Shown here one piece after another: positions 35,303-44,500 of a DNA stretch of 64,000 nt (its first letter is position 1; every line of letters starts with the position of its first letter). The notes under the pieces are model-generated. The model did not search any database and was not told the origin of the DNA. It saw only the letters and a program-made list of their open reading frames with translations. Source of the DNA: Lichenicola sp964247725 (GTDB taxonomy: Bacteria; Pseudomonadota; Alphaproteobacteria; Acetobacterales; Acetobacteraceae); assembly GCA_964247725.1 (NCBI GenBank), contig CAXTVM010000010.1:1-64000 (forward strand), written 5' to 3'. Made by a program: the position numbers and the translations under genes.

Positions 35303-36661
35303 ATGAAGCGACAGGTCTGTCTCGCCGTCCTGCTGCATGGCGGCCGGTTCTCGTGGAAGCATCACGCCGCCCGCGCCGAGGGCGACCTCGACATCGGCAT
35401 GTACACGTCGATGGCGCGCACCGCCGAGCGCGGCTGCCTCGACATCATCTTCATGGCCGACGGCTACTCAATCAAGGATGACGGGCTGGCCCCGGACGCG
35501 CTGCGCGGCATGAGCACGCTGGTGCATTTCGATCCGCTGACGCTGCTGGCGGTGCTGTCGACCGTCACCAGCCGGATCGGCCTCGTCTGCACCGGCTCGA
35601 CCACCTACAACGAGCCCTACGACTGGGCCCGCCGCATCGCCGCCCTCGACCACATGAGCGGCGGCCGTGCCGGCTGGAACGTGATCACCTCGCAGATGGC
35701 CAGCGAAGCGCTCAATTTCGGCTATGACGGCCCGCTCTCCACCAAGGCGCGCTATGCCCGCGCGCGCGAGTTCCTCGACGTCGCGCACGGGCTCTGGGAC
35801 AGCTGGGACGACGACGCGTTCCCGCGCGACAAGGCGTCCGGCACCTATGTCGAGCCGTCTCGGATGCACGTGCTCGACCACAAGGGTCGTTACTTCAAGG
35901 TGCGCGGCCCGCTTAATGTGGCGCGCATGCCGCAGGGCTACCCGGTGATCTGCCAGGCCGGCGAGTCGGAGGAGGGGCGGGAGTTCGCCGCCCAGTCCGC
36001 CGACATCATGTACGGCAAGGCGACCTCGCTCGAGCACGGCCAGGGCTTCTACGCGCCGATGAAGGCGCGGCTGGCCAAGTACGGCCGCTCGCCCGATAGC
36101 CTCAAGATCATGCCGGGCCTGTGCTGCGTGGTCGGGCGCACGGAGGCGGAGGCGCAGCAGAAGTTCGACCGCGTGCAGGCGACGATCAGCGCCGTGGAGG
36201 CACGCGCCTTCGCGGTGCAGTTCATGGGCCCGGAGTTCGACCAGGACACTGACCCGCACCTACCGATCCCGGCCCTGCCGCACCTGGACGCCATCGCCGC
36301 CCGCAAGCGCATCGCCATCGAGCGCGACGGACGCCGCCTGTCCCTGGTCGAGCTCGGCCACTGGATCACCGCCTGCATGGGCCACCTGATGATGATCGGC
36401 ACGCCATCCTCCATCGCCGACCAGATGGAGCGCTTCGTCGACGAGGGCGGCGCCGACGGCTTCGCGCTGATGCCGCACTTCCTGCCGGGCGGCCTCGACG
36501 ACTTCGTGGAGCTGGTGGTGCCCGAGCTGCAGCGCCGCGGCCGGCTGCGCACCGAATATGAGGGCGCCACGCTGCGCGAGCACCTCGGCCTGCCGCGCCC
36601 GCCCGGCCGCCACGCCGCCCGCCGGGCCGTCCAATCGAGCCGGGCGCACGCGGCCGAATGA
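35303..36661 (+). CDS. LLM-class flavin monooxygenase, NtaA/SnaA/DszA type
   Basis: A 452-residue FMNH2-dependent monooxygenase. Diagnostic parts include the RFSWKHH start, YTSMARTAERGCLDIIFMAD, GLVCTGSTTYNEPYDWARR, GRAGWNVITSQMASEALNFG and VICQAGESEEGREFAAQSAD, all standard for the nitrilotriacetate/dibenzothiophene-sulfone subgroup. These enzymes oxidise C-N or C-S bonds with FMNH2 from a separate reductase, which is not seen here. ATG 35303 begins MKRQVCLAVLLHGG. Its stop overlaps the binding-protein start by four bases (ATGA), so enzyme and importer are coupled. This suggests the importer brings in the enzyme's substrate. Confidence 0.92.
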   Translation: MKRQVCLAVLLHGGRFSWKHHAARAEGDLDIGMYTSMARTAERGCLDIIFMADGYSIKDDGLAPDALRGMSTLVHFDPLTLLAVLSTVTSRIGLVCTGSTTYNEPYDWARRIAALDHMSGGRAGWNVITSQMASEALNFGYDGPLSTKARYARAREFLDVAHGLWDSWDDDAFPRDKASGTYVEPSRMHVLDHKGRYFKVRGPLNVARMPQGYPVICQAGESEEGREFAAQSADIMYGKATSLEHGQGFYAPMKARLAKYGRSPDSLKIMPGLCCVVGRTEAEAQQKFDRVQATISAVEARAFAVQFMGPEFDQDTDPHLPIPALPHLDAIAARKRIAIERDGRRLSLVELGHWITACMGHLMMIGTPSSIADQMERFVDEGGADGFALMPHFLPGGLDDFVELVVPELQRRGRLRTEYEGATLREHLGLPRPPGRHAARRAVQSSRAHAAE

Positions 36662-37701
36662 TCCGCCGCCAGCTCCTCCGCGCCGGTCTCGGCCTCGGCT
36701 GCGGCCTCGCCGCCGCATCCGCCCTGCCGATCGCGAGCCGACCCGCGCGGGCCGCCCGCCCGGCCGGTCTCGGTACCTACGCGATGCGCCTGACCTGGAT
36801 CCGGAACGCGCAGTTCAGCGGCGAGTACTACGCGGACAGCCGCGGCTACTATCGCGACGAGGGCTTCACCGCCGTCGACCTGCAGAGCGGCGGCCCCAGC
36901 GCGCCGCCGGCCGAGATCGACCTAGCCCAGGGCAAGTGCCTGATCGGCATCTCGGCGATCGACCTCACCGCGTCGGCCATCACGCAGGGGGCGGCCCTGC
37001 GCACGATCGGCTGCCTCTACCAGAAGAGCGCGTTCTGCCTGCTGTCCCTTGCTGGCCGGCCGATCCCCGAGCCGCGGGCGATGATCGGCCGCCGCATCGG
37101 CGTGCAGGCCGGCAACCAGGTCGTGTTCTCGACTTTCCTGCAGCTGAACGGCATCGACCCGGACAAGGTGACCACCGTGCCGGTGCAGTTCGACCCGACG
37201 CCGATGGTGGCGGGCGAGGTTGACGGCTGGGTCGGCTATATCGGTAACGAGCCCAACCTGCTGCGGCGGCGCGGCATCGCCACCACCACCTTCCTGTTCG
37301 CCGATCACGGCTATCCGCTGCTGATGGAGACCTTCGTCGCCCGCCAGGACTCGACCCAGCACGCGCGCGATCGGCTGAAGGCCGCCCTGCGCGCCGAGCT
37401 GCGCGGCTGGAGGGACAGCCTGCGCGACCCGGCCGGCGGCGCCAGGCTCGCGGTCGACCGCTACGGCCGCACGCTCGGCCTCGACCTCCAGTCCGAGACC
37501 ATGCAGTCCACGACCCAGAACACGCTGATCACCTCGCCGGACACCGCAGCCCACGGCCTGCTGACGCTGACGCCGGAGCGGATGGAGCGCAACGTCCGCC
37601 TGCTGCGCGACCTCGGCAACGACGTCACGCAGGCGACCCTGTTCGATATGACGCTGCTGGACGAGGTCTATGGTGAAGACCCCGCCCTTGTCAGACTTTA
37701 G
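36658..37701 (+). CDS. ABC transporter substrate-binding protein, NMT1/THI5-SsuA type
   Basis: A 347-residue periplasmic binding protein with a Tat-like signal (IRRQLLRAGLGLGCGLAAAS, cleavage near ARA at about 37). The mature start LTWIRNAQFSGEYYAD..GYYRDEGF matches the NMT1/THI5 domain, where the W-(N)-F-GxY segment lines the ligand pocket of pyrimidine- and sulfonate-binding members. It is coupled to the monooxygenase upstream and followed, after a repeat pair, by ATPase and two permeases. The ligand could be a thiamine-related pyrimidine, an amine or a sulfonate; context favours whatever the monooxygenase oxidises. Confidence 0.88.
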   Translation: MIRRQLLRAGLGLGCGLAAASALPIASRPARAARPAGLGTYAMRLTWIRNAQFSGEYYADSRGYYRDEGFTAVDLQSGGPSAPPAEIDLAQGKCLIGISAIDLTASAITQGAALRTIGCLYQKSAFCLLSLAGRPIPEPRAMIGRRIGVQAGNQVVFSTFLQLNGIDPDKVTTVPVQFDPTPMVAGEVDGWVGYIGNEPNLLRRRGIATTTFLFADHGYPLLMETFVARQDSTQHARDRLKAALRAELRGWRDSLRDPAGGARLAVDRYGRTLGLDLQSETMQSTTQNTLITSPDTAAHGLLTLTPERMERNVRLLRDLGNDVTQATLFDMTLLDEVYGEDPALVRL

Positions 37702-37703
37702 CA

Positions 37704-37833
37704 AGGAAGGCCAGGGGCGCTGCCCCTGGACCCCGCTAGGGCCGGCGGCCCTAGGACCCAATTCTTAAAGTAATGGTTTCCAAAGGCCAGCCTTTGGCGG
37801 GGTCCAGGGGCAGAGCCCCTGGCCTTCCTTCCT
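37704..37833. repeat. Intergenic palindromic repeat, copy H (head-to-head pair, partly coding)
   Basis: Left half: AAGGCCAGGGGCGCTGCCCC, TGGACCCCGC, hairpin TAGGGCCGGCGGCCCTA, GGACCCAATTC. Right half: TTTCCAAAGG, hairpin, GGCGGGGTCCAGGGGCAGAG, CCCCTGGCCTTCC. The right half supplies the start codon and first ~20 codons of the ATPase gene at 37773. It sits inside what is otherwise one operon. Confidence 0.92.
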
Positions 37834-38600
37834 CGGGCATCGAGATAACCAACCTGTCCAAAAGCTTCCGCATCGGCCGCAGCTCGGTGCAGGCGCTGGA
37901 CCGGATCGACCTGCGGACGGACGAGAACAGCTTCCTGTCCCTGCTGGGCCCGTCCGGCTGCGGCAAGTCGACGATGCTGCGCATCCTGGCCGGACTCGAG
38001 CGGCCCGATGCTGGCCACGCGCTGATGCACGGCGAGAGCCCGGCCGAGCTGATCGCGCGGCGCCACCTGGGCATCGCCTTCCAGGACAGCGCGCTGCTCG
38101 CCTGGCGCACGGTCGAGGCCAACATCCGGCTGCCGCTGGACGTGGCCGGGGTGCGGCCGGCGCCGGGCCTGATCGACGGGCTGGTGGCGCTGGTGGGCCT
38201 GCGCGGCTTCGAGCGGGCGCGGCCGTCGCAGCTGTCCGGCGGCATGCGCCAGCGGGTGGCGATCGCGCGCGCGCTGGTGATGCGGCCCCGCGTGCTGCTG
38301 CTCGACGAGCCGTTCGGGGCGCTCGACGACATGACGCGCCTGCGGCTCAACCTCGAGCTGCAGCGCGTCTGGAGCGAGCGCCCGGCCACCACCCTGATGG
38401 TCACGCACGGGATCGGCGAGGCGGTGCTGCTGTCCGACCAGGTCGCGGTGATGGGGGCCTGTCCCGGCCGGATCGTCGCCCTGGTGCCGATCGACCTGCC
38501 GCGGCCGCGGACGGCCGCGATGATGCGCGCGCCTGAGTTCCACGCCTACCAGGACCGGCTCGGCGCGCTGCTGTTCGAGTCGGAGGACGCCCCGGCATGA
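37773..38600 (+). CDS. ABC transporter ATPase, SsuB/TauB/ThiZ type, start inside a repeat
   Basis: A 275-residue ATP-binding subunit with Walker A GPSGCGKST (59-67), signature QLSGGMRQR, Walker B VLLLDEPFGALDD and the switch His in LMVTHGIGEAV. ATG 37773 lies inside the right half of the repeat at 37704-37833. Between that ATG and the conserved IEITNLSKSF there is no in-frame ATG or GTG; only a repeat-internal TTG at codon 8. The first ~20 residues (MVSKGQPLAGSRGRAP...) are therefore repeat-encoded. The stop overlaps the first permease start (ATGA). It powers the importer next to the monooxygenase. Confidence 0.9.
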   Translation: MVSKGQPLAGSRGRAPGLPSSGIEITNLSKSFRIGRSSVQALDRIDLRTDENSFLSLLGPSGCGKSTMLRILAGLERPDAGHALMHGESPAELIARRHLGIAFQDSALLAWRTVEANIRLPLDVAGVRPAPGLIDGLVALVGLRGFERARPSQLSGGMRQRVAIARALVMRPRVLLLDEPFGALDDMTRLRLNLELQRVWSERPATTLMVTHGIGEAVLLSDQVAVMGACPGRIVALVPIDLPRPRTAAMMRAPEFHAYQDRLGALLFESEDAPA

Positions 38601-39352
38601 GGACCGGTGCCGTCGCGGCGCTAGCCGGGCCGTTGGCGCTGCTGGCGCTATGGAGCCTGCTCGCCGTGCTGGCGCGGGAGCCAGCCGACCTGGTGCCGGC
38701 GCCGTGGATTGTTCTGGCGCAGATCGTCCGCGACGGCTGGGGGTTCTACGGCCCCAACGTCGGGCCGACGCTGGCCGAGGCGGCGGGAGGCTTTCTGTGG
38801 GGCAACGGCCTGGCGATTGGCCTCGCCCTGCTCGTGCTGCTGCTGCCGGCGCTGCATCGCGTCGTGCTGCTGCTGGCGACGCTGAGCTACTGCGTCCCGA
38901 TCATCGCCGTGGGTCCGCTGCTGGCGCTGGTGTTCAGCGGCCGCATCCCGATGGTGGCGCTGTCGGCGCTTGCGGTGTTCTTCACCACGCTGGTCGGCAT
39001 GCAGACCGGGCTGCGCGCGGCCGAGCCGGCCAGCCTGGAGCTGGTGCGCGCGTTCGGCGGCGGCGCCTGGCAGCGCTTCCGCCTCGTGCAGCTGCGGGCC
39101 TGCCTGCCGTCCCTGTTCGCGGCGCTCGCCATCGCCGCCCCCGCCTCGCTGCTGGGTGCGATCCTCGGCGAATGGCTGGGCTCGGTGCAGACCGGCCTCG
39201 GCGTCGCCATGGTGGCCTCGATGCAACAGATGGCCGCGCCCCGCTCCTGGGGCATCGCGCTGGTGAGCGGCGCCCTGGCTGGCCTCGCCTATGGCGCCGT
39301 GGCGCTGCTCGGGCGGCTGCTGGCGCCGTGGCGGCAGGAGGGCGGGGCGTGA
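38597..39352 (+). CDS. ABC transporter permease 1
   Basis: A 251-residue permease with about six helices and the EAA loop LELVRAFGGGAWQRFRLVQL, in which the Gly is kept. It belongs to the nitrate/sulfonate/thiamine-precursor permease group. Its start overlaps the ATPase stop by 4 bases, and its stop overlaps the next permease start (GTGA). With the second permease it would form a heterodimeric channel, less common in this group, which often uses a homodimer. Confidence 0.88.
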   Translation: MRTGAVAALAGPLALLALWSLLAVLAREPADLVPAPWIVLAQIVRDGWGFYGPNVGPTLAEAAGGFLWGNGLAIGLALLVLLLPALHRVVLLLATLSYCVPIIAVGPLLALVFSGRIPMVALSALAVFFTTLVGMQTGLRAAEPASLELVRAFGGGAWQRFRLVQLRACLPSLFAALAIAAPASLLGAILGEWLGSVQTGLGVAMVASMQQMAAPRSWGIALVSGALAGLAYGAVALLGRLLAPWRQEGGA

Positions 39353-40146
39353 TCGGCCGCCTCGCCCGGTCCGTGCTGGCACACGCGCTGGCGCCCATCC
39401 TGGCGCTGGCGATCGTCCTGCTGGCCTGGGTGCTGTTCCTGCGGGTGTTCCAGGTAAGCCCGCTGATCGGCAAGTCCCCGGTGGCGGTGGCGCACTACCT
39501 GTTCGGCGCGCCGGCCTCGCCCCGCGACAGGGCGGCGCTGCTGGGCGCCCTCTGCGTCACGCTGGCGCACGCGGCGTCCGGCTTCCTGATCGGCCTCGGC
39601 CTCGGCCTTGGTGCCGCGATCACGGTCGTGCTGTCGCCGGCCGTCGGACGCGGCTTGCTGCCGCTGGCGATCGTCCTGCGCTCGGTGCCGCTGGTGGCGA
39701 TGACCCCGCTGATCGTGCTGGTATTCGGCCGCGGCCCCGCGGCGGTGGCGGTGATCGGCGGGCTGATCGTGTTCTTCCCCACGCTGGTCACGGTGGCGGT
39801 CGGCCTGCGCTCGACCCCGCGCTCGGCCGCCGACCTGATCCGGGTGCATGGCGGCGGCCGCCTCGCGGTCCTGCGCTGGGTGGGGCTGCCCGGCGCCCTG
39901 CCGTTCCTGTTCGCGTCGATGCGGCTGTCCGCGCCGGCGGCCCTGGTCGGCGCGTTGCTGGCGGAATGGCTCGCCACCGGCGACGGCATCGGCTACCGCA
40001 TGCAGCGCGACATCACCGCGTTCCATGCCGCCGACCTGTGGAGCGCGCTGGTGCTGGTGACGCTGTGCTCGCTCGGCCTCCACGCGATCGTCGCCGCCAC
40101 CGAGGCGGTGGTGATCGGCCGCTGCCGGCCGCAGCGCCGATCCTAG
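39349..40146 (+). CDS. ABC transporter permease 2
   Basis: A 265-residue permease with the same architecture as the preceding one: six hydrophobic helices and the EAA loop ADLIRVHGGGRLAVLRWVGL. GTG 39349 overlaps the previous stop. It ends the importer operon; about 100 bases follow before the sensor diguanylate cyclase gene. The two permeases are clearly related but diverged, so this is a duplicated subunit rather than a recent copy. Confidence 0.88.
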   Translation: MIGRLARSVLAHALAPILALAIVLLAWVLFLRVFQVSPLIGKSPVAVAHYLFGAPASPRDRAALLGALCVTLAHAASGFLIGLGLGLGAAITVVLSPAVGRGLLPLAIVLRSVPLVAMTPLIVLVFGRGPAAVAVIGGLIVFFPTLVTVAVGLRSTPRSAADLIRVHGGGRLAVLRWVGLPGALPFLFASMRLSAPAALVGALLAEWLATGDGIGYRMQRDITAFHAADLWSALVLVTLCSLGLHAIVAATEAVVIGRCRPQRRS

Positions 40147-40247
40147 GCCGCGCTCCGCGCCAAATACGCGACGATCTCCGATCTCAACGGTTCTTTAAGG
40201 GCATTCCTGCCTTAGTGGCGCCCGCTCGAACCGGGGTCCACCACGAC

Positions 40248-42182
40248 ATGAGGCAGGCGTTCCTGCGTTGGCGACGACGCGAGATCCCGCTGCACCTGCG
40301 CATCATCGCGGCGGTGCTCGCGGTGTGCCTGCTGCTCGTCGGGCTGGATGGCGGCCGCACCTGGCAGATGCGCAACGACCTGATCGCCGCGGACAAGGTC
40401 GAGACGGCAAACCTCGCCCGCTCGCTGGCCCAGCATGCGCACGACAACCTCTACGTCGTCGACGTGATCCTGTCCAAGTTGCGAGAGCAGATCGAAGCGC
40501 CTGGGCCGGAGCCGGAGTCGGAGCGGATCGATCGGCTGAAGCTCATGGTCGCCACGCGCCTTCGCGAAACGCCGGAACTCTGCGGCCTGGCCGTGCTCGA
40601 CGCCGCCGGCGGCCTGGTGGCCGGCCGGCAGAACGCCGCGGCCGCGGCCGCGGACCGCGCCGATGCCGCCGATCACCGCGCCGATGCGGACCGCGGCATC
40701 CATGTCGGCGACGCCACGCGCTCGTGCGACGACGGGCAATGGGGCCTGGCGGTGTCACGCCGGATCGACGACGGGCACGGCCGATTCGCCGGGATCGTGC
40801 AGGCGAGGATCTCGATCGGGTTCCTGCAGAGCTTCTACGGCCGGTTCGAGGTCGGCTCGCACGGCGTGATCTCGCTGACCACCCGGCGGGGCAGCGTCGT
40901 CGCCCACACCGACGGCACCCGGGCCAGGATCGGCGCGAGCGCTTCCTCCGGAACGATCTTCCGCACGATCAGGGCGGGTGGGACCGCAGGCAGCTTCCGC
41001 TACGTCTCGTCGTTTGACGGCATCGCGCGGCTGGGCAGCTTCCGTGTGGTCGACGGCTACCCGCTCTTCATCGTCGTCGGCCATTCCTTCCACGAGGTGC
41101 TGGCCGACTGGCGCGCCGGCGCCTGGCTCCACATGACCATCAGCCTCCTCGCGTCGGCGCTCCTGGTGCTGACCGGCAGCCGCATCGCCGGCCAGGTCAG
41201 GATCAGGCAGCAGGCCGAGCGTCGCTACCGGCTGCTGGCGGAGAACTCGAGCGATGCCATCGTCTGTATCGGCCTCGACGGCAAGCGCCGCTACGTCTCG
41301 CCGGCCTTCACCGTGCTGACCGGATGGAGCGCCGAAGAGGTCATCGGTCAGCCCGCCGTCGACATCGTCCACCCGGAAGACCGGCCGTCCAACGCCACTC
41401 TGCTGCCGCAGCTGCTGGCCGGAGCGCCCCAGGTGACGTCGTGCCTCCGCTACGTCCGCAAGGACGGATCGCTGCTCTGGGTGGAGATGCGCGCGCGCCT
41501 GCTGCGATGCGACGACGGGGAGACGCAGGCCATCTCCAACATGCGCGACATCACCGATCGCCGTGCGGCGGAGGACCGGGTCGCCATGCTGAACCGCGAG
41601 CTGGCGGAGCTGGCCAGAACCGACGGGCTGACCGGGGTCGCCAACCGACGCCGCTTCGATGAGGCGCTGGCGCAGGAATGGCGGCGGGCGCGGCACGAGG
41701 AGATGCCGGTGTCGCTGATGATGATCGACGTCGACCGCTTCAAGCTGTTCAACGACCGCTACGGCCACCTGAAGGGGGACGAATGCCTGCGCGCGGTGGC
41801 GGCGGCGGCGGCGCAGGTCGCGCGCGGTCCGGCGGTACTCACCGCGCGCTATGGCGGCGAGGAGTTCGTGGTGCTGCTGCCGCGGATCGATGCGGCGGCT
41901 GCCGCGGCGCTGGCCGGACAGGTGCTGGCGGCGGTGCGCGCCATGGCGATCGAACATCACGACAACGGCGCGGCCGGCACCGTGACCGTCAGCATCGGCA
42001 TCGCCACCGCCACGCCGTGGGCGGCCGGGCTCGAGGTCTGCGGCGAGACGACGCTGGTTGCGGCCGCCGATGCCGCGCTCTACGACGCCAAGCGGAGCGG
42101 GCGCGATCGGGCGGTAACGCACGACCGCATGCTGCTGCCCGACCTTGTCTGCAGCACTCTGCCGGTCGCGGCCGGTCCGTGA
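40248..42182 (+). CDS. Membrane sensor diguanylate cyclase (Cache-like, PAS, GGDEF)
   Basis: A 644-residue protein: TM1 at about 18-34, a periplasmic sensor domain of double-Cache type (about 40-290), TM2 at about 293-312, a PAS domain (about 327-440, starting RYRLLAENSSDAIVC) and a GGDEF domain (about 450-615) with active GGEEF at 536-540. It makes c-di-GMP from GTP in response to an outside or PAS ligand. A short imperfect repeat, ADRADAADHRADADRG, lies near 135-150 in the sensor domain. ATG 40248 begins MRQAFLRWRR. It lies between the importer operon and the Tad locus and could control pilus production, but nothing in the sequence proves that. Confidence 0.92.
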   Translation: MRQAFLRWRRREIPLHLRIIAAVLAVCLLLVGLDGGRTWQMRNDLIAADKVETANLARSLAQHAHDNLYVVDVILSKLREQIEAPGPEPESERIDRLKLMVATRLRETPELCGLAVLDAAGGLVAGRQNAAAAAADRADAADHRADADRGIHVGDATRSCDDGQWGLAVSRRIDDGHGRFAGIVQARISIGFLQSFYGRFEVGSHGVISLTTRRGSVVAHTDGTRARIGASASSGTIFRTIRAGGTAGSFRYVSSFDGIARLGSFRVVDGYPLFIVVGHSFHEVLADWRAGAWLHMTISLLASALLVLTGSRIAGQVRIRQQAERRYRLLAENSSDAIVCIGLDGKRRYVSPAFTVLTGWSAEEVIGQPAVDIVHPEDRPSNATLLPQLLAGAPQVTSCLRYVRKDGSLLWVEMRARLLRCDDGETQAISNMRDITDRRAAEDRVAMLNRELAELARTDGLTGVANRRRFDEALAQEWRRARHEEMPVSLMMIDVDRFKLFNDRYGHLKGDECLRAVAAAAAQVARGPAVLTARYGGEEFVVLLPRIDAAAAAALAGQVLAAVRAMAIEHHDNGAAGTVTVSIGIATATPWAAGLEVCGETTLVAAADAALYDAKRSGRDRAVTHDRMLLPDLVCSTLPVAAGP

Positions 42183-42272
42183 AGCTCGGACACCCGACCC
42201 GGAGCGTCCCGGCGTTCATCCCGCATTAGGCTTGATGCCGCACTGTCTCGGCCGACAGCCGGATGTCCTCTC

Positions 42273-42956
42273 ATGTCGCGTCGGGTGCTCGCCTGCCTGC
42301 TGCTGATCGCCTCCGGCCTATTGTCCGGCGGCCGGGCCAGCCGTGCCGCGGCCTCGGATGATCCCGACTGCCAGGCGGCGATCTCTGCCGCGACCGAGCG
42401 GCATCACCTGCCGGATCACCTGCTGCAGGCAATCGCGCGAACCGAAAGCGGGCGCTACGATCCGCGGAGCGGCATCAGGACCTCCTGGCCGTGGACCGTG
42501 ACCGCGCGCGGCACCGGCCGCTTCTTCGCGACCGAGCAGGACGCCGCCGCCTACGTCCGGGCGCTCTGGGCGGACGGCATCACGTCGATCGACGTCGGCT
42601 GCCTGCAGGTCAACCTGCACTACCATCCGGCCGCCTTCGGCACGCTGGAGCAGGCCTTCGATCCCGAGGCCAATGCCGACTACGCCGCCGCCTTCCTGGT
42701 CACGCTGCACCGGCCGCGGACGGACTGGTCGGAGGCGATCGCCGACTACCATTCGGCGGACCCCGCCGAGGGCGGAAGCTACCTCCAGCGCGTCATGCTC
42801 AACCTCTCGGGCTCGGTTCCGGCGAGCCGGCCGCCCGACCTGCTGAACGCCGCCCTGATCACGCAGGTCCCAATGCGCTTCGGCATGACCGTGATCACCC
42901 CCGCCAGCGCCGCGCTCCCCTCGCGGCACCGTTTCCCCCGCATCATCACACCCTAG
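42273..42956 (+). CDS. Lytic transglycosylase (SLT-domain) protein
   Basis: A 227-residue exported protein with a signal peptide (cleavage near RAAAS, about 27). The catalytic Glu lies in LLQAIARTESGRYDP (E58), and the GCLQVNLHYHP and ADYHSADPAEGGSYLQRVM motifs complete the SLT fold. It cleaves peptidoglycan strands, often to let secretion or pilus machines pass the wall. It lies 7 bases before the GT87-like gene and just upstream of the Tad genes on the same strand, so a role in pilus assembly is likely but inferred. Confidence 0.88.
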   Translation: MSRRVLACLLLIASGLLSGGRASRAAASDDPDCQAAISAATERHHLPDHLLQAIARTESGRYDPRSGIRTSWPWTVTARGTGRFFATEQDAAAYVRALWADGITSIDVGCLQVNLHYHPAAFGTLEQAFDPEANADYAAAFLVTLHRPRTDWSEAIADYHSADPAEGGSYLQRVMLNLSGSVPASRPPDLLNAALITQVPMRFGMTVITPASAALPSRHRFPRIITP

Positions 42957-42963
42957 GCGACCG

Positions 42964-44280
42964 ATGCAGCTCCTCGCAGGCTTCCGCTCCGGCGCCTACC
43001 TGACCCGCCCGAGGCTGATCGCCTGGGCCTCAATCCTGATCGTGATCGAGGCGATCACCGCCCTCTTCTTCGTGGCCGGCACGCACGGCTGGATCGTCCC
43101 GCTAAGCCGGCCGACGACAACCGATTTCGCCAGCTTCTACGCCGCCGGCACGCTCGCACTCTCCGGACACCCGCAGGATGCCTACGATCCCGCCCGCCTC
43201 TACGCCGCCGAGCAGGCGGCCACGGCGATCGGCATCGACGAGCAGAAGTTCTTCTATCCCCCGACCTTTCTCATCCTCTGCTCTCTGCTGGCGCATCTTC
43301 CCTACCTGGCCGGCTTTGCCGCCCTTGAGCTGCTGTCCGCGCTCGCCTTCTTCCTGGTCATGATCAGGCTTGCCAATGAGAGCAGCGGCCTAGTCCCGCT
43401 GCTCCTGCTTGCCTATCCCGCGACCGTTTGGACGGCGGCGATCGGCCAGAACTCGTTCCTGTCCGCCGCCCTGTTCGCCCTCGGTACCATGATGCTGCCG
43501 CGCCGGCCATGGCTGGCCGGCGCCGTGCTCGGCCTGCTCTGCTTCAAGCCGCATCTCGGACTCCTGCTGCCGGTCGCGTTCATGGCCGGCCGGCATTGGA
43601 AGGCGTTGTTGGGAGCCGGCCTGTCCACCGCGCTGGTCACGCTGCTCTCGGTCATGCTCTTCGGCCTGCGGAGCTGGAGCGCGTTCCTCGTCGCCTTCCA
43701 TCGCGCCGGCCACACCTTTCAGACCGGCGTCATCCCGCATTCCGGCCTCATCAGCATCTATGCGGCGGGACGAGTCTTCGGCTTCTCGCAATCCGCCGCG
43801 AACCTGCTGCAACTGGCCGCGAGCCTGGCCGCCGCCGCCGCCGTCGCCTTCGTCTGGTCTGGCCGGGCGCCCGATGCCGTGAAGGCCGCCGCGCTGATCG
43901 CGGGCACCATCCTCGCCGTCCCGGTCCTGCTCTTCTACGACCTGCTCATCGCCGCGGTGGCCGCCGCCTGGCTGATCCAGGACGGCCTGCGACGCGGCTT
44001 CCGCGACTACGAGCTCTCGTTCCTCGTCTTTGGCTTCATGGTCCCGCTCCTCGCGCGCCCGGTCGCCGCCGGCTTGCACGTCCCGCTCGGGCCGCTGCTG
44101 CCGGCGGGCCTCCTGCTGATCTGCGTCATGCGGGCCGTGCCAATGCATCTCCCGGAACGCCTGGCCACGGAATCCGCCCCTCTGCTTCTGGCCGTTAACG
44201 GTTCCGAAACCTGGGCCCGGCAAGGTGGCGACAGAACCCGAGGGGTTCGCGCCACACACCGAGGGCGCTGGCTTTGGTAA
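42964..44280 (+). CDS. GT87 / DUF2029 polytopic membrane glycosyltransferase-like protein
   Basis: A 438-residue membrane protein with about ten helices. The first loop has TTDFASFYAAGTLALSGHPQ, the Asp-containing segment conserved in DUF2029/GT87 polyprenol-phosphate-dependent mannosyltransferases, and KFFYPPTFLILCSLLA follows as in that family. The C-terminal 45 residues are polar. It follows the transglycosylase at 7 bases and precedes flp by about 40. It could glycosylate pilins or surface polymers; this is inferred from location. Confidence 0.8.
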   Translation: MQLLAGFRSGAYLTRPRLIAWASILIVIEAITALFFVAGTHGWIVPLSRPTTTDFASFYAAGTLALSGHPQDAYDPARLYAAEQAATAIGIDEQKFFYPPTFLILCSLLAHLPYLAGFAALELLSALAFFLVMIRLANESSGLVPLLLLAYPATVWTAAIGQNSFLSAALFALGTMMLPRRPWLAGAVLGLLCFKPHLGLLLPVAFMAGRHWKALLGAGLSTALVTLLSVMLFGLRSWSAFLVAFHRAGHTFQTGVIPHSGLISIYAAGRVFGFSQSAANLLQLAASLAAAAAVAFVWSGRAPDAVKAAALIAGTILAVPVLLFYDLLIAAVAAAWLIQDGLRRGFRDYELSFLVFGFMVPLLARPVAAGLHVPLGPLLPAGLLLICVMRAVPMHLPERLATESAPLLLAVNGSETWARQGGDRTRGVRATHRGRWLW

Positions 44281-44322
44281 CCATCGTCAACGATCAGCCT
44301 TACGGCTTAGGAGAGAACTAAA

Positions 44323-44493
44323 ATGTACGAGTACCTGATCACCTGGCTCAGCCTGAAGTCCGACCGTCGCGGCGTGACCGCCCTCGAGTATGGCCTGATC
44401 GCCGCCCTCATCGCCGGCGTTATCGCCGGCGGCGTCACGACGATCGGCACCAACATAAGCAGCCAATTCACTACTATCGCCGGCAAGATCTGA
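44323..44493 (+). CDS. flp: Flp-type major pilin
   Basis: A 56-residue prepilin. Leader MYEYLITWLSLKSDRRG ends at the cleavage Gly17, followed by VTALEYGLIAALIAGVIAGG with the required Glu at +5 (E22) and Tyr at +6. This is the standard Flp hydrophobic core and the short TadA-locus type. ATG 44323 has AGGAGAGAAC upstream. It is cleaved by the prepilin peptidase encoded at 44565 and polymerised into the Tad pilus. A strong hairpin at 44501-44523 follows the stop. Confidence 0.95.
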   Translation: MYEYLITWLSLKSDRRGVTALEYGLIAALIAGVIAGGVTTIGTNISSQFTTIAGKI

Positions 44494-44500
44494 CACTGCA

